Source: SIG653 sp964509125 (GTDB taxonomy: Bacteria; Bacillota; Clostridia; Oscillospirales; CAG-382). From it: a stretch of 64,000 nt of DNA. Numbering within the stretch: the first letter of the stretch is position 1; every line of letters starts with the position of its first letter. The notes beneath the pieces are model-generated. The model was not told the DNA's origin and made no database searches. It saw only the letters and a list, made by a program, of their open reading frames with translations. The stretch spans positions 1 through 64,000 of the forward strand of contig CAZDVZ010000001.1 of assembly GCA_964509125.1 (NCBI GenBank), read 5' to 3'. The position numbers were made by a program, and so were the translations under genes. This document shows, one piece after another, positions 1-8,302 of this stretch.

Positions 1-601
1 ATGGAGGCACACAATATGTAAAACCTTTATTTATCATAAAATCTCTTGCATATGCAGTCATCGCGGAATGAAGTCTTGCAACGTCGCCCATAAGATAATA
101 AAAACCGTTTCCCGCAACTCTTCCGGCGCTGTCAAGGTCGATGCCACCAAAGCTTTCCATAATTTGTGTATGGTATGGAATTTCAAAGTCGGGAACAACC
201 GGATCGCCGTAGCGTTGAACCTCTACATTTTCGCTATCATCTTTACCTATGGGAACACTGTCATCTATGATGTTGGGAATAGTCATCATTATTGTTTTAA
301 CTTTTTCTTCGAGTTCTGCCTCTTTCGCTTCGAGCTCAGCAAGACGATCTGATTTTTCAGTAACCTTTTTCTTCGCCTCTTCCGCTTCCGCTTTCATGCC
401 CTTTGCCATAAAACCGCCAATTTCTTTTGAAATTTTGTTTCTCTCGGCACGAAGAGAGTCCGCCTCGCCCTTAACTGCTCTCGATTCTTTATCAAGGTCC
501 AAAACCTCGTCAACCAAAGGAAGCTTTGAATCTTGAAATTTCTTTTTGATGTTTTCTTTCACCAAATCGGGGTTTTCTCTCACAAGTCTGATATCGATCA
601 T
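1..601 (-). CDS. serS: Seryl-tRNA synthetase, N-terminal part (runs off the left edge)
   Basis: Charges tRNA-Ser with serine in the cytoplasm. The 200 codons present begin MIDIRLVRENPDLVKENI, the classic start of bacterial SerRS, followed by the long antiparallel coiled-coil arm (about residues 30-100, rich in K/E/A) that clamps the tRNA-Ser variable arm. After the arm come the SerRS segments TIPNIIDDSVPIGKDDSENV and DSAGRVAGNGFYYLMGD, where the catalytic core starts. Motifs 2 and 3 lie beyond the window. The ATG at 599-601 has an AGGAG ribosome site a few bases upstream. The gene is last in the minus-strand order ung-maf-DUF368-serS, 21 bp after the DUF368 gene, so it is probably cotranscribed. 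No T-box leader is visible in that gap. Confidence 0.95.
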   Translation of the reverse strand, partial: MIDIRLVRENPDLVKENIKKKFQDSKLPLVDEVLDLDKESRAVKGEADSLRAERNKISKEIGGFMAKGMKAEAEEAKKKVTEKSDRLAELEAKEAELEEKVKTIMMTIPNIIDDSVPIGKDDSENVEVQRYGDPVVPDFEIPYHTQIMESFGGIDLDSAGRVAGNGFYYLMGDVARLHSAMTAYARDFMINKGFTYCVPP

Positions 602-622
602 TTTACGTCTCCTATATATTAA

Positions 623-1624
623 TTAGTTTATTGATGAACCGTTGTTTTGTTTACTGTCTTCCATGCGACTAAGAATATACACAGCGATAAATCCTGCCAC
701 TGCAAGAAGTCCGCACACCACCCAAACAGCCGCCGTGAGGTCTTCTTTCATTATAACTTCTTGAGAGGTAAGTTGAAGAACTTCGCTTCCGGCTTCTTTC
801 ATTTCTTCTGCTTCAACAATACTTATTTCTTTGTTGAAAATATTTTTAAGCGTACCATTAGATTCTACAGCGATTTTCTCGAAAACTTCTTTAATAAGTC
901 CGCCCACAGAGCCAATTACAAATCCTAAAACAGCCAGGTATGTTTGGCGATTCCATTTTTTCATAAGAATTTCCATGCCGCCGGATGTTAATGCCACCCC
1001 TAAAACGAGTCCTATTCCAAATGGGATAAGAGAAAGCAAAGCTTGGATATCAAAGCTTGATGCCGCACCATATATTGTTTCATAAAGTCCCATTGTAAGA
1101 AGCATTTGAGAAACGCTTATACCCGGAAGCACCAATGCTGCCGCCGCGATTGCCCCGCCCAAAACCTGCATAAACACATTTTCACCCGAAAAAGAGTCTT
1201 TGGGCAAAAACATAAGACCAATGACCGCTGCCATTCCCAAAATTATCCACACAAAATCGGAAAAACGAGCCTTGACAACGTGTGCCGCCTTAAAAATCAA
1301 AGGGATTCCTCCCGCAACTGTACCCACAAAGAAAAAGCTCATTTGCACTCCAAACTCTATCATTAAAAAGCTAATGAGCTTATAAAGAGTCAAAAGCCCG
1401 ATAATGCCGCCTAATCCTGCTTCCAAAAGGAACAGAAAGCTTTCAAGTTTGTTTATTTTTTTATCTTTATTAGGCTTAAAAAGGGAATTCAAAGAAAAAA
1501 TAAGCTTGTCATAAATCCCCAAAATCATCGCCATAGAGCCGCCGCTAACGCCGGGAACGGAAAGAGATCCACCAATCCAAAGGCCTTTTCCAAAAGTGAT
1601 TATTCGTTCTTTAATTGAAGTCAA
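623..1624 (-). CDS. DUF368 membrane protein, probable undecaprenyl-phosphate translocase (PopT/UptA type)
   Basis: A 333-residue polytopic membrane protein. The N-terminal GLWIGGSLSVPGVSGGSMAMILGIYD and the internal repeat VLPGISVSQMLLTMGLYETI are the paired P-G-[VI]-S signatures of the DUF368 family. Family knowledge: DUF368 members (PopT/UptA) return undecaprenyl phosphate, the lipid carrier of cell-wall synthesis, across the cytoplasmic membrane. Roughly eight hydrophobic segments are visible. A less conserved soluble loop (about residues 245-295, Glu/Lys-rich) precedes the last membrane helix. It sits 18 bp after maf and 21 bp before serS in one operon. UppP, which makes the same carrier, is encoded far away at 45.6 kb. 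Family assignment is secure; substrate is by homology. Confidence 0.88.
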   Translation of the reverse strand: MTSIKERIITFGKGLWIGGSLSVPGVSGGSMAMILGIYDKLIFSLNSLFKPNKDKKINKLESFLFLLEAGLGGIIGLLTLYKLISFLMIEFGVQMSFFFVGTVAGGIPLIFKAAHVVKARFSDFVWIILGMAAVIGLMFLPKDSFSGENVFMQVLGGAIAAAALVLPGISVSQMLLTMGLYETIYGAASSFDIQALLSLIPFGIGLVLGVALTSGGMEILMKKWNRQTYLAVLGFVIGSVGGLIKEVFEKIAVESNGTLKNIFNKEISIVEAEEMKEAGSEVLQLTSQEVIMKEDLTAAVWVVCGLLAVAGFIAVYILSRMEDSKQNNGSSIN

Positions 1625-1642
1625 GCTGAGTCCTCCTGAAAT

Positions 1643-2221
1643 TTATTCTGATAAATCTATAACCTTGCCTTCCAAAAGCATACTGTAAACCGTAGCGATG
1701 GGAAGCCCAACAATATTAAAATAGTCGCCTTTTATTTCTTTTACAAATACTCCGCCAAAGTCTTGAATGCCGTATGCACCCGCTTTATCCATGGGAGATC
1801 CGCTTTTTATGTAAGACATTATTTCATCATTGCACAAATGCCTGAATTTCACCTGTGTCTCTACGACTTCCACTTTTTCAAACCCGTCGCAAACCACAGC
1901 TACGCCTGTATACACCTTGTGGGTTTTTCCCGAAAGGGCTGACAAAAATTCAAAAGCCTCTTCCTCGCTTTTAGGTTTTCCAAATCCTTTATCGTTAAGG
2001 GAAACTGCCGTATCTGCGCCTATAACCGCATATCCCGCTTTTTGTAAGCTTTTTGCCTTTATAAGCGCGTTATACCCAACTACTTGAGAAATTTTTCCTT
2101 CTTCAAAGGGCATTTCCAAAACGGCAGGAGTTTCACAATCGTATTCTATACCAATGTTTGCTAAAAGCTCCCTTCTTCTGGGCGAAGCGGAAGCCAAAAT
2201 AATTTTTTTTAGCTGTTTCAT
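1643..2221 (-). CDS. maf: Maf-family nucleoside triphosphate pyrophosphatase
   Basis: Maf proteins hydrolyse dTTP/UTP and modified nucleotides to the monophosphate plus pyrophosphate and were first described as septum-formation inhibitors. The 192-residue product starts MKQLKKIILASASPRRRELL, which carries the family's SxSPRR phosphate-binding motif, and has GADTAVSLNDKGFGKPKSEEEAFEFL and GSPMDKAGAYGIQDFGGVF further on, all family hallmarks with the key Asp and Lys residues present. The ATG at 2221 overlaps the ung stop codon as ATGA, which favours it over a TTG twelve bases upstream. Second gene of the ung-maf-DUF368-serS operon. Confidence 0.93.
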   Translation of the reverse strand: MKQLKKIILASASPRRRELLANIGIEYDCETPAVLEMPFEEGKISQVVGYNALIKAKSLQKAGYAVIGADTAVSLNDKGFGKPKSEEEAFEFLSALSGKTHKVYTGVAVVCDGFEKVEVVETQVKFRHLCNDEIMSYIKSGSPMDKAGAYGIQDFGGVFVKEIKGDYFNIVGLPIATVYSMLLEGKVIDLSE

Positions 2222-2892
2222 TTTATTTCCCAATCTATTTCACCAAGACCATTTTTCTTTAAAAACTCATTCGCGGCAGAAAAATGCTTACATCCAAAAA
2301 AGCCATTGTACGCAGAAAGCGGACTTGGATGCGCGGCTGTAAGTATAAGATGTTTTGAAGAATCTAAAAGCTGTGATTTACTTTTTGCAAACCCTCCCCA
2401 AAGCATGAACACCATTGGCTTTTCTCTTTTATTCAGCAATGATATCACCCTATCGGTAAAGATCTCCCACCCTTTTCCTTTGTGACTTGTGGGTTGACCT
2501 TCACGAACGGTAAGAACAGTGTTTAAAAGCAAAACTCCGCTTTTCGCCCACGAAACAAGTTCCCCGTGAGACGGTATCTCAATGCCCACATCATCCTTCA
2601 ATTCTTTAAAAATATTCACTAAAGAAGGTGGCGGTTGGGTGCCCCTTTGAACGGAAAAGCAAAGTCCGTGAGCCTGCCCCGCACCATGGTATGGATCCTG
2701 ACCGATTATTACCGCCTTAACGTCATCATAATCGGTAAGTTTCAAAGCGGAAAAAATATTATTCATGTCGGGGAATATACGATATCTTCCCCCTAAATAT
2801 TCTTCTTTTAAAAACTGCCTGAGCTTTTGATAATATTCTTTTTGAAATTCATCTTCCAAAAGAGTGTCCCATTTATTTCCCAATGATACCAT
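2218..2892 (-). CDS. ung: Uracil-DNA glycosylase, family 1
   Basis: Removes uracil from DNA to start base-excision repair. All family-1 motifs are intact in the 224-residue product: the water-activating GQDPYHGAGQAHGLCFSV (Asp in GQDPYH), the Pro-rich TQPPPSLVNIFKEL, and the minor-groove intercalation loop HPSPLSAYNGFFGCKHFSAAN with its catalytic His. Length is normal. The ATG has an AGGAG site nine bases upstream. It heads the operon, preceded by a promoter-like sequence at 2913-2941, and its TGA overlaps the maf ATG. Confidence 0.97.
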   Translation of the reverse strand: MVSLGNKWDTLLEDEFQKEYYQKLRQFLKEEYLGGRYRIFPDMNNIFSALKLTDYDDVKAVIIGQDPYHGAGQAHGLCFSVQRGTQPPPSLVNIFKELKDDVGIEIPSHGELVSWAKSGVLLLNTVLTVREGQPTSHKGKGWEIFTDRVISLLNKREKPMVFMLWGGFAKSKSQLLDSSKHLILTAAHPSPLSAYNGFFGCKHFSAANEFLKKNGLGEIDWEIK

Positions 2893-2912
2893 TTAATCAG
2901 CTCCTTCTTCTC

Positions 2913-2941
2913 ATAGTACCACATCGTCGCAAAAAAATCAA
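2913..2941 (-). promoter_or_regulatory. Sigma-A-type promoter for the ung operon
   Basis: On the minus strand TTGATT (2941-2936) and TACTAT (2918-2913) are separated by 17 bases, about 20 bp upstream of the ung start. The -35 is good and the -10 weak (4 of 6). Confidence 0.5.
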
Positions 2942-3022
2942 TACCGGAAACAAACATTTTTTCTTTTATACCGCTTTTTTACACTTCAACACTCACGACA
3001 CGATGTTTTTTAAGCAAAACTA

Positions 3023-3051
3023 TTGAAAATAATATTTCCATGTGATAAAAT
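3023..3051 (+). promoter_or_regulatory. Extended -10 promoter for the 508-residue surface protein
   Basis: TTGAAA (3023-3028), 17-base spacer, TAAAAT (3046-3051) with an upstream TGN extension, ending 27 bp before the ATG at 3079. Confidence 0.55.
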
Positions 3052-3078
3052 ACTTTTATCAATGAAAAGGATATTTTT

Positions 3079-4605
3079 ATGAAGAAAATTTTTATTATAA
3101 TTTTTCTTTCCGCTTTGCTCAGTTCGTTCCCTCTCCCCACAGAAGCGGAGCAGCCAAAGCTGGAATTAAAAGATGAAACTGTAACATATTCTCCGGAAGG
3201 ATACGCACCCATAGCAACGTGCGAAAACGAAGAAATTCTTCCATTTGTATCGTATTTCGCCATTGATGTTTCTACCTCTGCGCCTGTTTCCATTCCGATA
3301 ACCGAGCCGGGAACGTATCAAATCTTTGCGTCTTTTGGCGGGAACGATAAATTTGAAAGTGAAGAAGTATCGTCTACTGTAACCATAACGCCCGTAGAGG
3401 CGAAAATCTTAACGGATTACCACACTGTGGCTTACTCCAGAATGGAAAACCCCATACCATACAAAATCGAGCCTGAATGGGCGGAAGAATTTTTAGACAT
3501 AAGTATAGATTATTACCCTATAGAATCCATCGATGCATTTCCCGAAGAAAAAATTTCCGCACCCACGGATTTGGGATTATATTACACTGTGTTTAATGTT
3601 TCCCCGAAAACAAACGGCGTAATTTGCGAAAACAAATATTTAGTTTATGAAATTGCTCCATATCGTGGAAAAAAACTTTCCGACGAAGACCAAGCTATTT
3701 CCGTTCCGTCGTCATTCGTTTGTACGTTTCGTACTGTTAACGCAATATACGAGGAAAACGTCCCCGCAAAATGCAGTTACGTCTTATCGCCGGCTGCAAT
3801 TTCGGGAGAAATACTATACAGACAGGTTTTCAGCAACGGAACTTATTCAGAATACACCGCTCAAGCCCCCATAGAGCCCGGAGAATATATGTGCGCATAT
3901 TTTCTGGGAGGCACTTGCATTGGTGAAGGCAGCATCTTTATTGAAAAGAAATCTGTTATCATAACCGTAAGCAATATGGAAACAGAATATATTATGGGTG
4001 GAATTTATCCCGCGGCACAATGTGAAACAGAAGATGTAGAGCTTGCTTTCACCGCTTTTGTTATTGACGAAAACGGCGAAGTTACCATGGAGGAGGTGGC
4101 TCTCCCCATAACGAAATGCGGCAAATATTCTGTAATTGCATACCCCAAAGATACCGTACACTACAAGAGATCGTATGGATATGGATATCTTGATATTTCT
4201 CCTGCCACACCCGATATTCAAATAACGGAAACGTCATTCATATACGACGGAACAGAAAAAAATATAGGGGTAAAAATAACGCCTTCAGAAGTACCATACA
4301 TCGTGGAATATTACGAATGGACGGGTGAAGAAGACGGAATACCTTTAGGTTCTTCTCCCACGAGAGCGGGAAAATATATGGCGGTTATAACCACCTGTGA
4401 CGAAACAGGCAATTATGTTATTTCAAGCAAAACCGCGCTTATGTATATTGATGAAGCTCATATTCACCTTAACGATGAAGACGACTCCATGTCAAAGCTG
4501 GAAATTACTCTTATTTCTGTTTTGGGCTTTGTTGGGTTGGGTATTATTGTTTTGCTCACGGTAGTTTTCATTAAAATGAAAAGCAAACCATCATTGGATA
4601 AATAA
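3079..4605 (+). CDS. Secreted, membrane-anchored protein of unknown function with Ig-like/MBG-type repeats
   Basis: No specific family recognised. The 508-residue product has a signal peptide (MKKIFIIIFLSALLSSFPLP), a long extracellular part, and one C-terminal membrane helix (about 470-495) followed by a short basic tail, with no LPxTG. The extracellular part looks built of about five Ig-like modules of 70-90 residues. Each is recognisable by phrases such as 'EPGTYQIFASFGGNDKFES', 'EPGEYMCAYFLGG', 'KCGKYSVIAYPKDTVHYK' and 'RAGKYMAVITTCDETGNY', the 'aGtYtv...' pattern of MBG/Big-type bacterial surface modules. That pattern is seen; the fold is inferred. It has its own promoter and ends at a shared terminator. 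A role at the cell surface is likely; nothing points to an enzyme. Confidence 0.75.
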   Translation: MKKIFIIIFLSALLSSFPLPTEAEQPKLELKDETVTYSPEGYAPIATCENEEILPFVSYFAIDVSTSAPVSIPITEPGTYQIFASFGGNDKFESEEVSSTVTITPVEAKILTDYHTVAYSRMENPIPYKIEPEWAEEFLDISIDYYPIESIDAFPEEKISAPTDLGLYYTVFNVSPKTNGVICENKYLVYEIAPYRGKKLSDEDQAISVPSSFVCTFRTVNAIYEENVPAKCSYVLSPAAISGEILYRQVFSNGTYSEYTAQAPIEPGEYMCAYFLGGTCIGEGSIFIEKKSVIITVSNMETEYIMGGIYPAAQCETEDVELAFTAFVIDENGEVTMEEVALPITKCGKYSVIAYPKDTVHYKRSYGYGYLDISPATPDIQITETSFIYDGTEKNIGVKITPSEVPYIVEYYEWTGEEDGIPLGSSPTRAGKYMAVITTCDETGNYVISSKTALMYIDEAHIHLNDEDDSMSKLEITLISVLGFVGLGIIVLLTVVFIKMKSKPSLDK

Positions 4606-4621
4606 TATTTAATGGTTAAAA

Positions 4622-4667
4622 GAGGCTGTATTAAACGCGAAATCAAAATCGCATTTAATACAGCCTC
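4622..4667. terminator. Bidirectional intrinsic terminator between convergent surface-protein genes
   Basis: Perfect 14-bp inverted repeat, GAGGCTGTATTAAA at 4622-4635 and its complement at 4654-4667, with an additional GCGA/TCGC pair inside the loop. AT-rich flanks on both sides suit termination of the plus gene ending at 4605 and the minus gene ending at 4693. Confidence 0.8.
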
Positions 4668-4692
4668 ATTAATTATTCTTTTTTACAACTTC

Positions 4693-7600
4693 TTATTTAT
4701 ACAGGTTGTATCTTCCAAGAAAATGAGCTTTTATTCTTAAATAGTCCGTGGAATTTAACAAGCCGTCATCATTTGTATCCGAAGCGGAATAATACGCGCC
4801 TTCAAGCACATAGCTTTTTAAAAGAGTACGTTTTATTTGCAAAGCATCGGTGGAGTTAACTTTACCGTCACCGTTTGTATCTCCATTAACAACGACCGTA
4901 ACAGAATCTGTTACAAAACCGTCATTTATAACAGAAATCACAGATCCCGTGCCCACAACATCGTCGTCGCTCAAAAGCTCTCCGTCTTTGCTTTCCACGA
5001 TGTATTGGTAGTTCCCAACGACGCCCACAAGATCAGACACAGTTTCTTCGGCAAAAAATCCCTTTGCAAGGTCTCCCGAAACTTCAATATCATCACTTGT
5101 AAAGACGACGGTGTTAAAGTCTACCTCTATAAATTCAAATCCGTTATTTAAAGCGTATGCCTCACCTTCTGTAGCCGCTTCTCCGTATATAACAAAGTTT
5201 TCAACCCGTTCGCCGTCGAAATACCCAAAAGCCTCTTCCCCTATGTGAATAACGCTATCATATATGGTAACAAAATCAATGCCTTCGCAATTGGAGAATG
5301 CACATGCTCCAATAGATGTGACAGATGAGGGGATGGCGGCAGTAGAAAGTTTAGAGCATCCATAAAATGCATATTCACCTATCTTTGTAACGCCCTGAGG
5401 AATGGTAGCGATTACAAGATTTTCGCACCATGCAAATGTATAGTCGTCTATGACGGTAACTGCACCGGATATTTCTGCTTTTTTAAGATTGATACAGAGA
5501 TAAAACGCACCTTTTCCCAAACACGGCACAGTATTGGGAACCGTCACGGATGTAAGAGAGGGGCAACAAGCAAAAGCGTAATCCCCAATAGTCGCGCCGC
5601 ACATATATCCGAATGAAATAGATGACAAATCGTCGCAAGAATAAAACGCCTCGTCGCCTATAGTTTTTACACCGGCGGGAATGAAGATGGATGAAAGTCG
5701 ATTGCAATTGTAAAACGCTTCGTCACCAATGGTTTCCACGTTGTTGCCCATGGTAACAACCGACAGGTTTTCGCAGTTATAAAATGCGTCATCACCAATT
5801 ATTTTTACACCGGCGCCAATGGTTACACTCTTAAGGCTCTTATTGTTGTAAAATGCAAAGTCCTCAATTATAACAACGCTATCGGGAATCGTTATGGATT
5901 CAAATCCTGAGGAATTTCCGAAAGCGAAAGCACCAATGGAAACGATTCCGTATGGTATGGCATAATCGGTTGAGAGATTGGTTGAGAGATACAAAACAAC
6001 CTTTGTTTTATTTTTATCGTATAATACGCCGTTTTCATAAGTGAAGCTGCTGTTATTGCTTCCCACATATAAATTGGAAAGGTTTTCGCACCCTCTGAAA
6101 GCGGAAGCATCTATGGAAGTCACGCTATCGGGAATGGTTACAGATGTGAGATTTTCACACATGGCAAAGCTATTTGTTCCAATGGATGTTACGCCTTGAA
6201 CTATACTGATCTTATCGATGGCATTATTGCCGGAAAAAGCGTTTGCATCCATAGCGCCACTTCCCGAAATGGACACTTCACCGTCGGTGTATTGGGTATA
6301 CGAAACGCCGGAGCCGCAAGATCCGCTATTTACCACCGTTGATTTTTTTATGGTAACTTTCACATAATCTATAGAGGTTTTCAATCCGCAAGCTTGAAAT
6401 CCCAAAGCACCGGTGGCATTTGCCAAAGCATTATAATACAACATTTGTGTTCCGTTTATATACCCTACGATTTTTGTTCCCGCCATATCGGTAACATAGG
6501 TGTTCCAACCGCTTGAAGTTTTCAAATCGGTCGCTCTGTATTCGTAAACGGTGCCGGCGTCAGATATCTCAACGCCGTTGTATGAAGTCGCATTGTATCT
6601 TGTATCAAATTGCATATACTTTTGGCGGTTGCTTTGTATACGGAAAGTCAAAGAAGTCCAACGCGCTGTGTCGTAATACTTCGATTCCGTATAACGTGCC
6701 TCGAATTTTACATCACCGAAATTGTCAAGATAAGCGGGAAGCAAAACGTACACACGTCCAAACTGGGTAGCAGATGCATCAAGCTCGAATGTTCCTCTGG
6801 CGGCATTGTGATACGCGGTTGATGAAGTGCCTGTAACGATCCTTATATCATCAGGTGCTTCCACAAAATCATTGTAATATAAAACATATTCGGTTTCGTT
6901 TAAATTTCTCGTCACAACAAAAATATCCTTCGTTGTGCCGTTCCAAGTGGCAGAAAGTTTAACGACACCTTTTTCAGTGGGCTCAAAAGAGGTTATAACA
7001 TCTTCGCCGTTTTTCCAAACAATTTCGCTTCCGCTTACAAGAGCTCCACCATTAGTGAATTGAACATTGCAAGATGTAAGATCCACAACATCTCCAAGGT
7101 CCGCGCAAAGCGCAGGCTTTGCAAAACTTGCATCCGAAGACACCATAGGCGTATCTTCAATGGTAATTTCAATGTAATCGATGCACAATTTTGTTCCTCT
7201 TGTTTGAAAGCCCATTGCCCCGGTTACGTATGGTGCGCTCGAATAGGAGAGGAGATCATAGCCGTTCACGTTTAATTCAACCTTCGTACCGTTCAATCTG
7301 ATGTTAAAAAGGTTGTACGACGATCTGGACATATAGCCAAAAGATCCGTTTGAAAAAATTTGCCACGCATTTGAAGAATTGCGGTGAGCGATCTCGGTTC
7401 CGCTCGATGCTGCGGCGTTATATCTGAACGCACACTGCATATAGGGATAATTAACATTTTGCACCCTATACATCAAAGCTCCCCACTTCGCATCATCGAT
7501 TGCCGCTTCGTTTTTTACGTTAGCTTTTATGTTGACGTCCCCAAAATCGTCCAAATACTCCGGGAGCAAAACGCGAATATAGCTATCCGCCGTATAATTC

Positions 7601-8076
7601 GCATTTAAAATATATGCACCGTTTTCGGTTGTAATTGAAGTTCCGCTTGTTTGTTCAATGACACGAAAATCCGTAGGCGCTTTATTAAAGTCATTTCTAT
7701 AAAGCACATATTCATTTTCCGTAGAGTTTTTTGCAACCACGTACACTGTCTTCGATGTGTCTCCGAAGGTTGCCGTAAGAGCGTAAACACCTTTGGCAGA
7801 AGGAGCGAACTGTGTAATTTCCTCGCCTTCGTAAGTCCATATTATATCACTTTTTATTGCAGAAGAAGTCTCGGAAAATTGGACTCCGCATTTTGAAAGG
7901 TCAATAATCTGTCCCACATCACAGCATATGGCGGGCTTTGAATACTTTACGTTCATGAAAATTTCTTCGCTCACCGTTGCGAAAACATCTATAGAGAAAA
8001 CCACAGAAATCGTGGTAATCAAAATGGAAAAAACCAACGTCAAAGAAAGAAAGTGCCTCAAAAGCTTATTTTTCAT
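4693..8076 (-). CDS. Large secreted protein: two tandem LamG/DUF1080-like modules, BspA-type leucine-rich repeats, C-terminal type I dockerin
   Basis: A 1127-residue secreted modular protein. A signal peptide (about residues 1-33) precedes two tandem copies of a module of about 270 residues (about 45-318 and 319-585). The copies share 'LYRNDF/LYYNDF', 'LPEYLDDFGDV/LPAYLDNFGDV', 'FRYNA/TRYNA' and 'TGAMGFQ/TGALGFQ', resembling concanavalin-type sugar-binding folds. Residues about 590-960 are BspA-type (LRR_5) repeats of the form SVTIPDSVTSIDASAFRGCE. The last about 60 residues form a dockerin with two calcium loops, DTNGDGKVNSTD and DTNDDGLLNSTD, both carrying the Ser-Thr pair typical of C. thermocellum type I dockerins. 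Dockerins bind cohesins of cellulosome scaffolds; none is encoded here. The ATG at 8076 is the only in-frame start, since TAA lies two codons upstream, and it lacks a close ribosome site. Confidence 0.85.
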   Translation of the reverse strand: MKNKLLRHFLSLTLVFSILITTISVVFSIDVFATVSEEIFMNVKYSKPAICCDVGQIIDLSKCGVQFSETSSAIKSDIIWTYEGEEITQFAPSAKGVYALTATFGDTSKTVYVVAKNSTENEYVLYRNDFNKAPTDFRVIEQTSGTSITTENGAYILNANYTADSYIRVLLPEYLDDFGDVNIKANVKNEAAIDDAKWGALMYRVQNVNYPYMQCAFRYNAAASSGTEIAHRNSSNAWQIFSNGSFGYMSRSSYNLFNIRLNGTKVELNVNGYDLLSYSSAPYVTGAMGFQTRGTKLCIDYIEITIEDTPMVSSDASFAKPALCADLGDVVDLTSCNVQFTNGGALVSGSEIVWKNGEDVITSFEPTEKGVVKLSATWNGTTKDIFVVTRNLNETEYVLYYNDFVEAPDDIRIVTGTSSTAYHNAARGTFELDASATQFGRVYVLLPAYLDNFGDVKFEARYTESKYYDTARWTSLTFRIQSNRQKYMQFDTRYNATSYNGVEISDAGTVYEYRATDLKTSSGWNTYVTDMAGTKIVGYINGTQMLYYNALANATGALGFQACGLKTSIDYVKVTIKKSTVVNSGSCGSGVSYTQYTDGEVSISGSGAMDANAFSGNNAIDKISIVQGVTSIGTNSFAMCENLTSVTIPDSVTSIDASAFRGCENLSNLYVGSNNSSFTYENGVLYDKNKTKVVLYLSTNLSTDYAIPYGIVSIGAFAFGNSSGFESITIPDSVVIIEDFAFYNNKSLKSVTIGAGVKIIGDDAFYNCENLSVVTMGNNVETIGDEAFYNCNRLSSIFIPAGVKTIGDEAFYSCDDLSSISFGYMCGATIGDYAFACCPSLTSVTVPNTVPCLGKGAFYLCINLKKAEISGAVTVIDDYTFAWCENLVIATIPQGVTKIGEYAFYGCSKLSTAAIPSSVTSIGACAFSNCEGIDFVTIYDSVIHIGEEAFGYFDGERVENFVIYGEAATEGEAYALNNGFEFIEVDFNTVVFTSDDIEVSGDLAKGFFAEETVSDLVGVVGNYQYIVESKDGELLSDDDVVGTGSVISVINDGFVTDSVTVVVNGDTNGDGKVNSTDALQIKRTLLKSYVLEGAYYSASDTNDDGLLNSTDYLRIKAHFLGRYNLYK

Positions 8077-8133
8077 TTTTTAAACTGCATATATAACTAC
8101 GCTTTCCTCCTGAATCCTTAATTATACATTTTT

Positions 8134-8162
8134 ATTATATATTTTTATTCGCCAAAAGTCAA
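8134..8162 (-). promoter_or_regulatory. Consensus promoter for the dockerin/LRR gene
   Basis: Minus strand TTGACT (8162-8157), exactly 17 bases, TATAAT (8139-8134). An AGGAGG lies at 8111-8106, about 29 bases upstream of the coding ATG. Confidence 0.75.
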
Positions 8163-8234
8163 TAGCTGATGATTTTTTTTTACTTTTAAGTGACAAAAAC
8201 CACAAAATAACGCAGTTAGTTTTTCCGCGAAACA

Positions 8235-8279
8235 ATAAAGAGTCCGACGGTACGCATTGCGTGTCGTCGGACTCTTTAT
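8235..8279 (-). terminator. Intrinsic terminator after the discoidin-like gene
   Basis: Perfect 15-bp inverted repeat ATAAAGAGTCCGACG (8235-8249) with its complement at 8265-8279 and a 15-base loop, just past the stop of the minus-strand gene ending at 8303. The following U-tract is short. Confidence 0.75.
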
Positions 8280-8302
8280 GCTTTTATTACTGTAAGTTTT
8301 TA

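Noticed and set aside
602..622. T-box leader for serS
   Set aside because: serS starts 21 bp after the DUF368 gene stop codon, leaving no room for a T-box.
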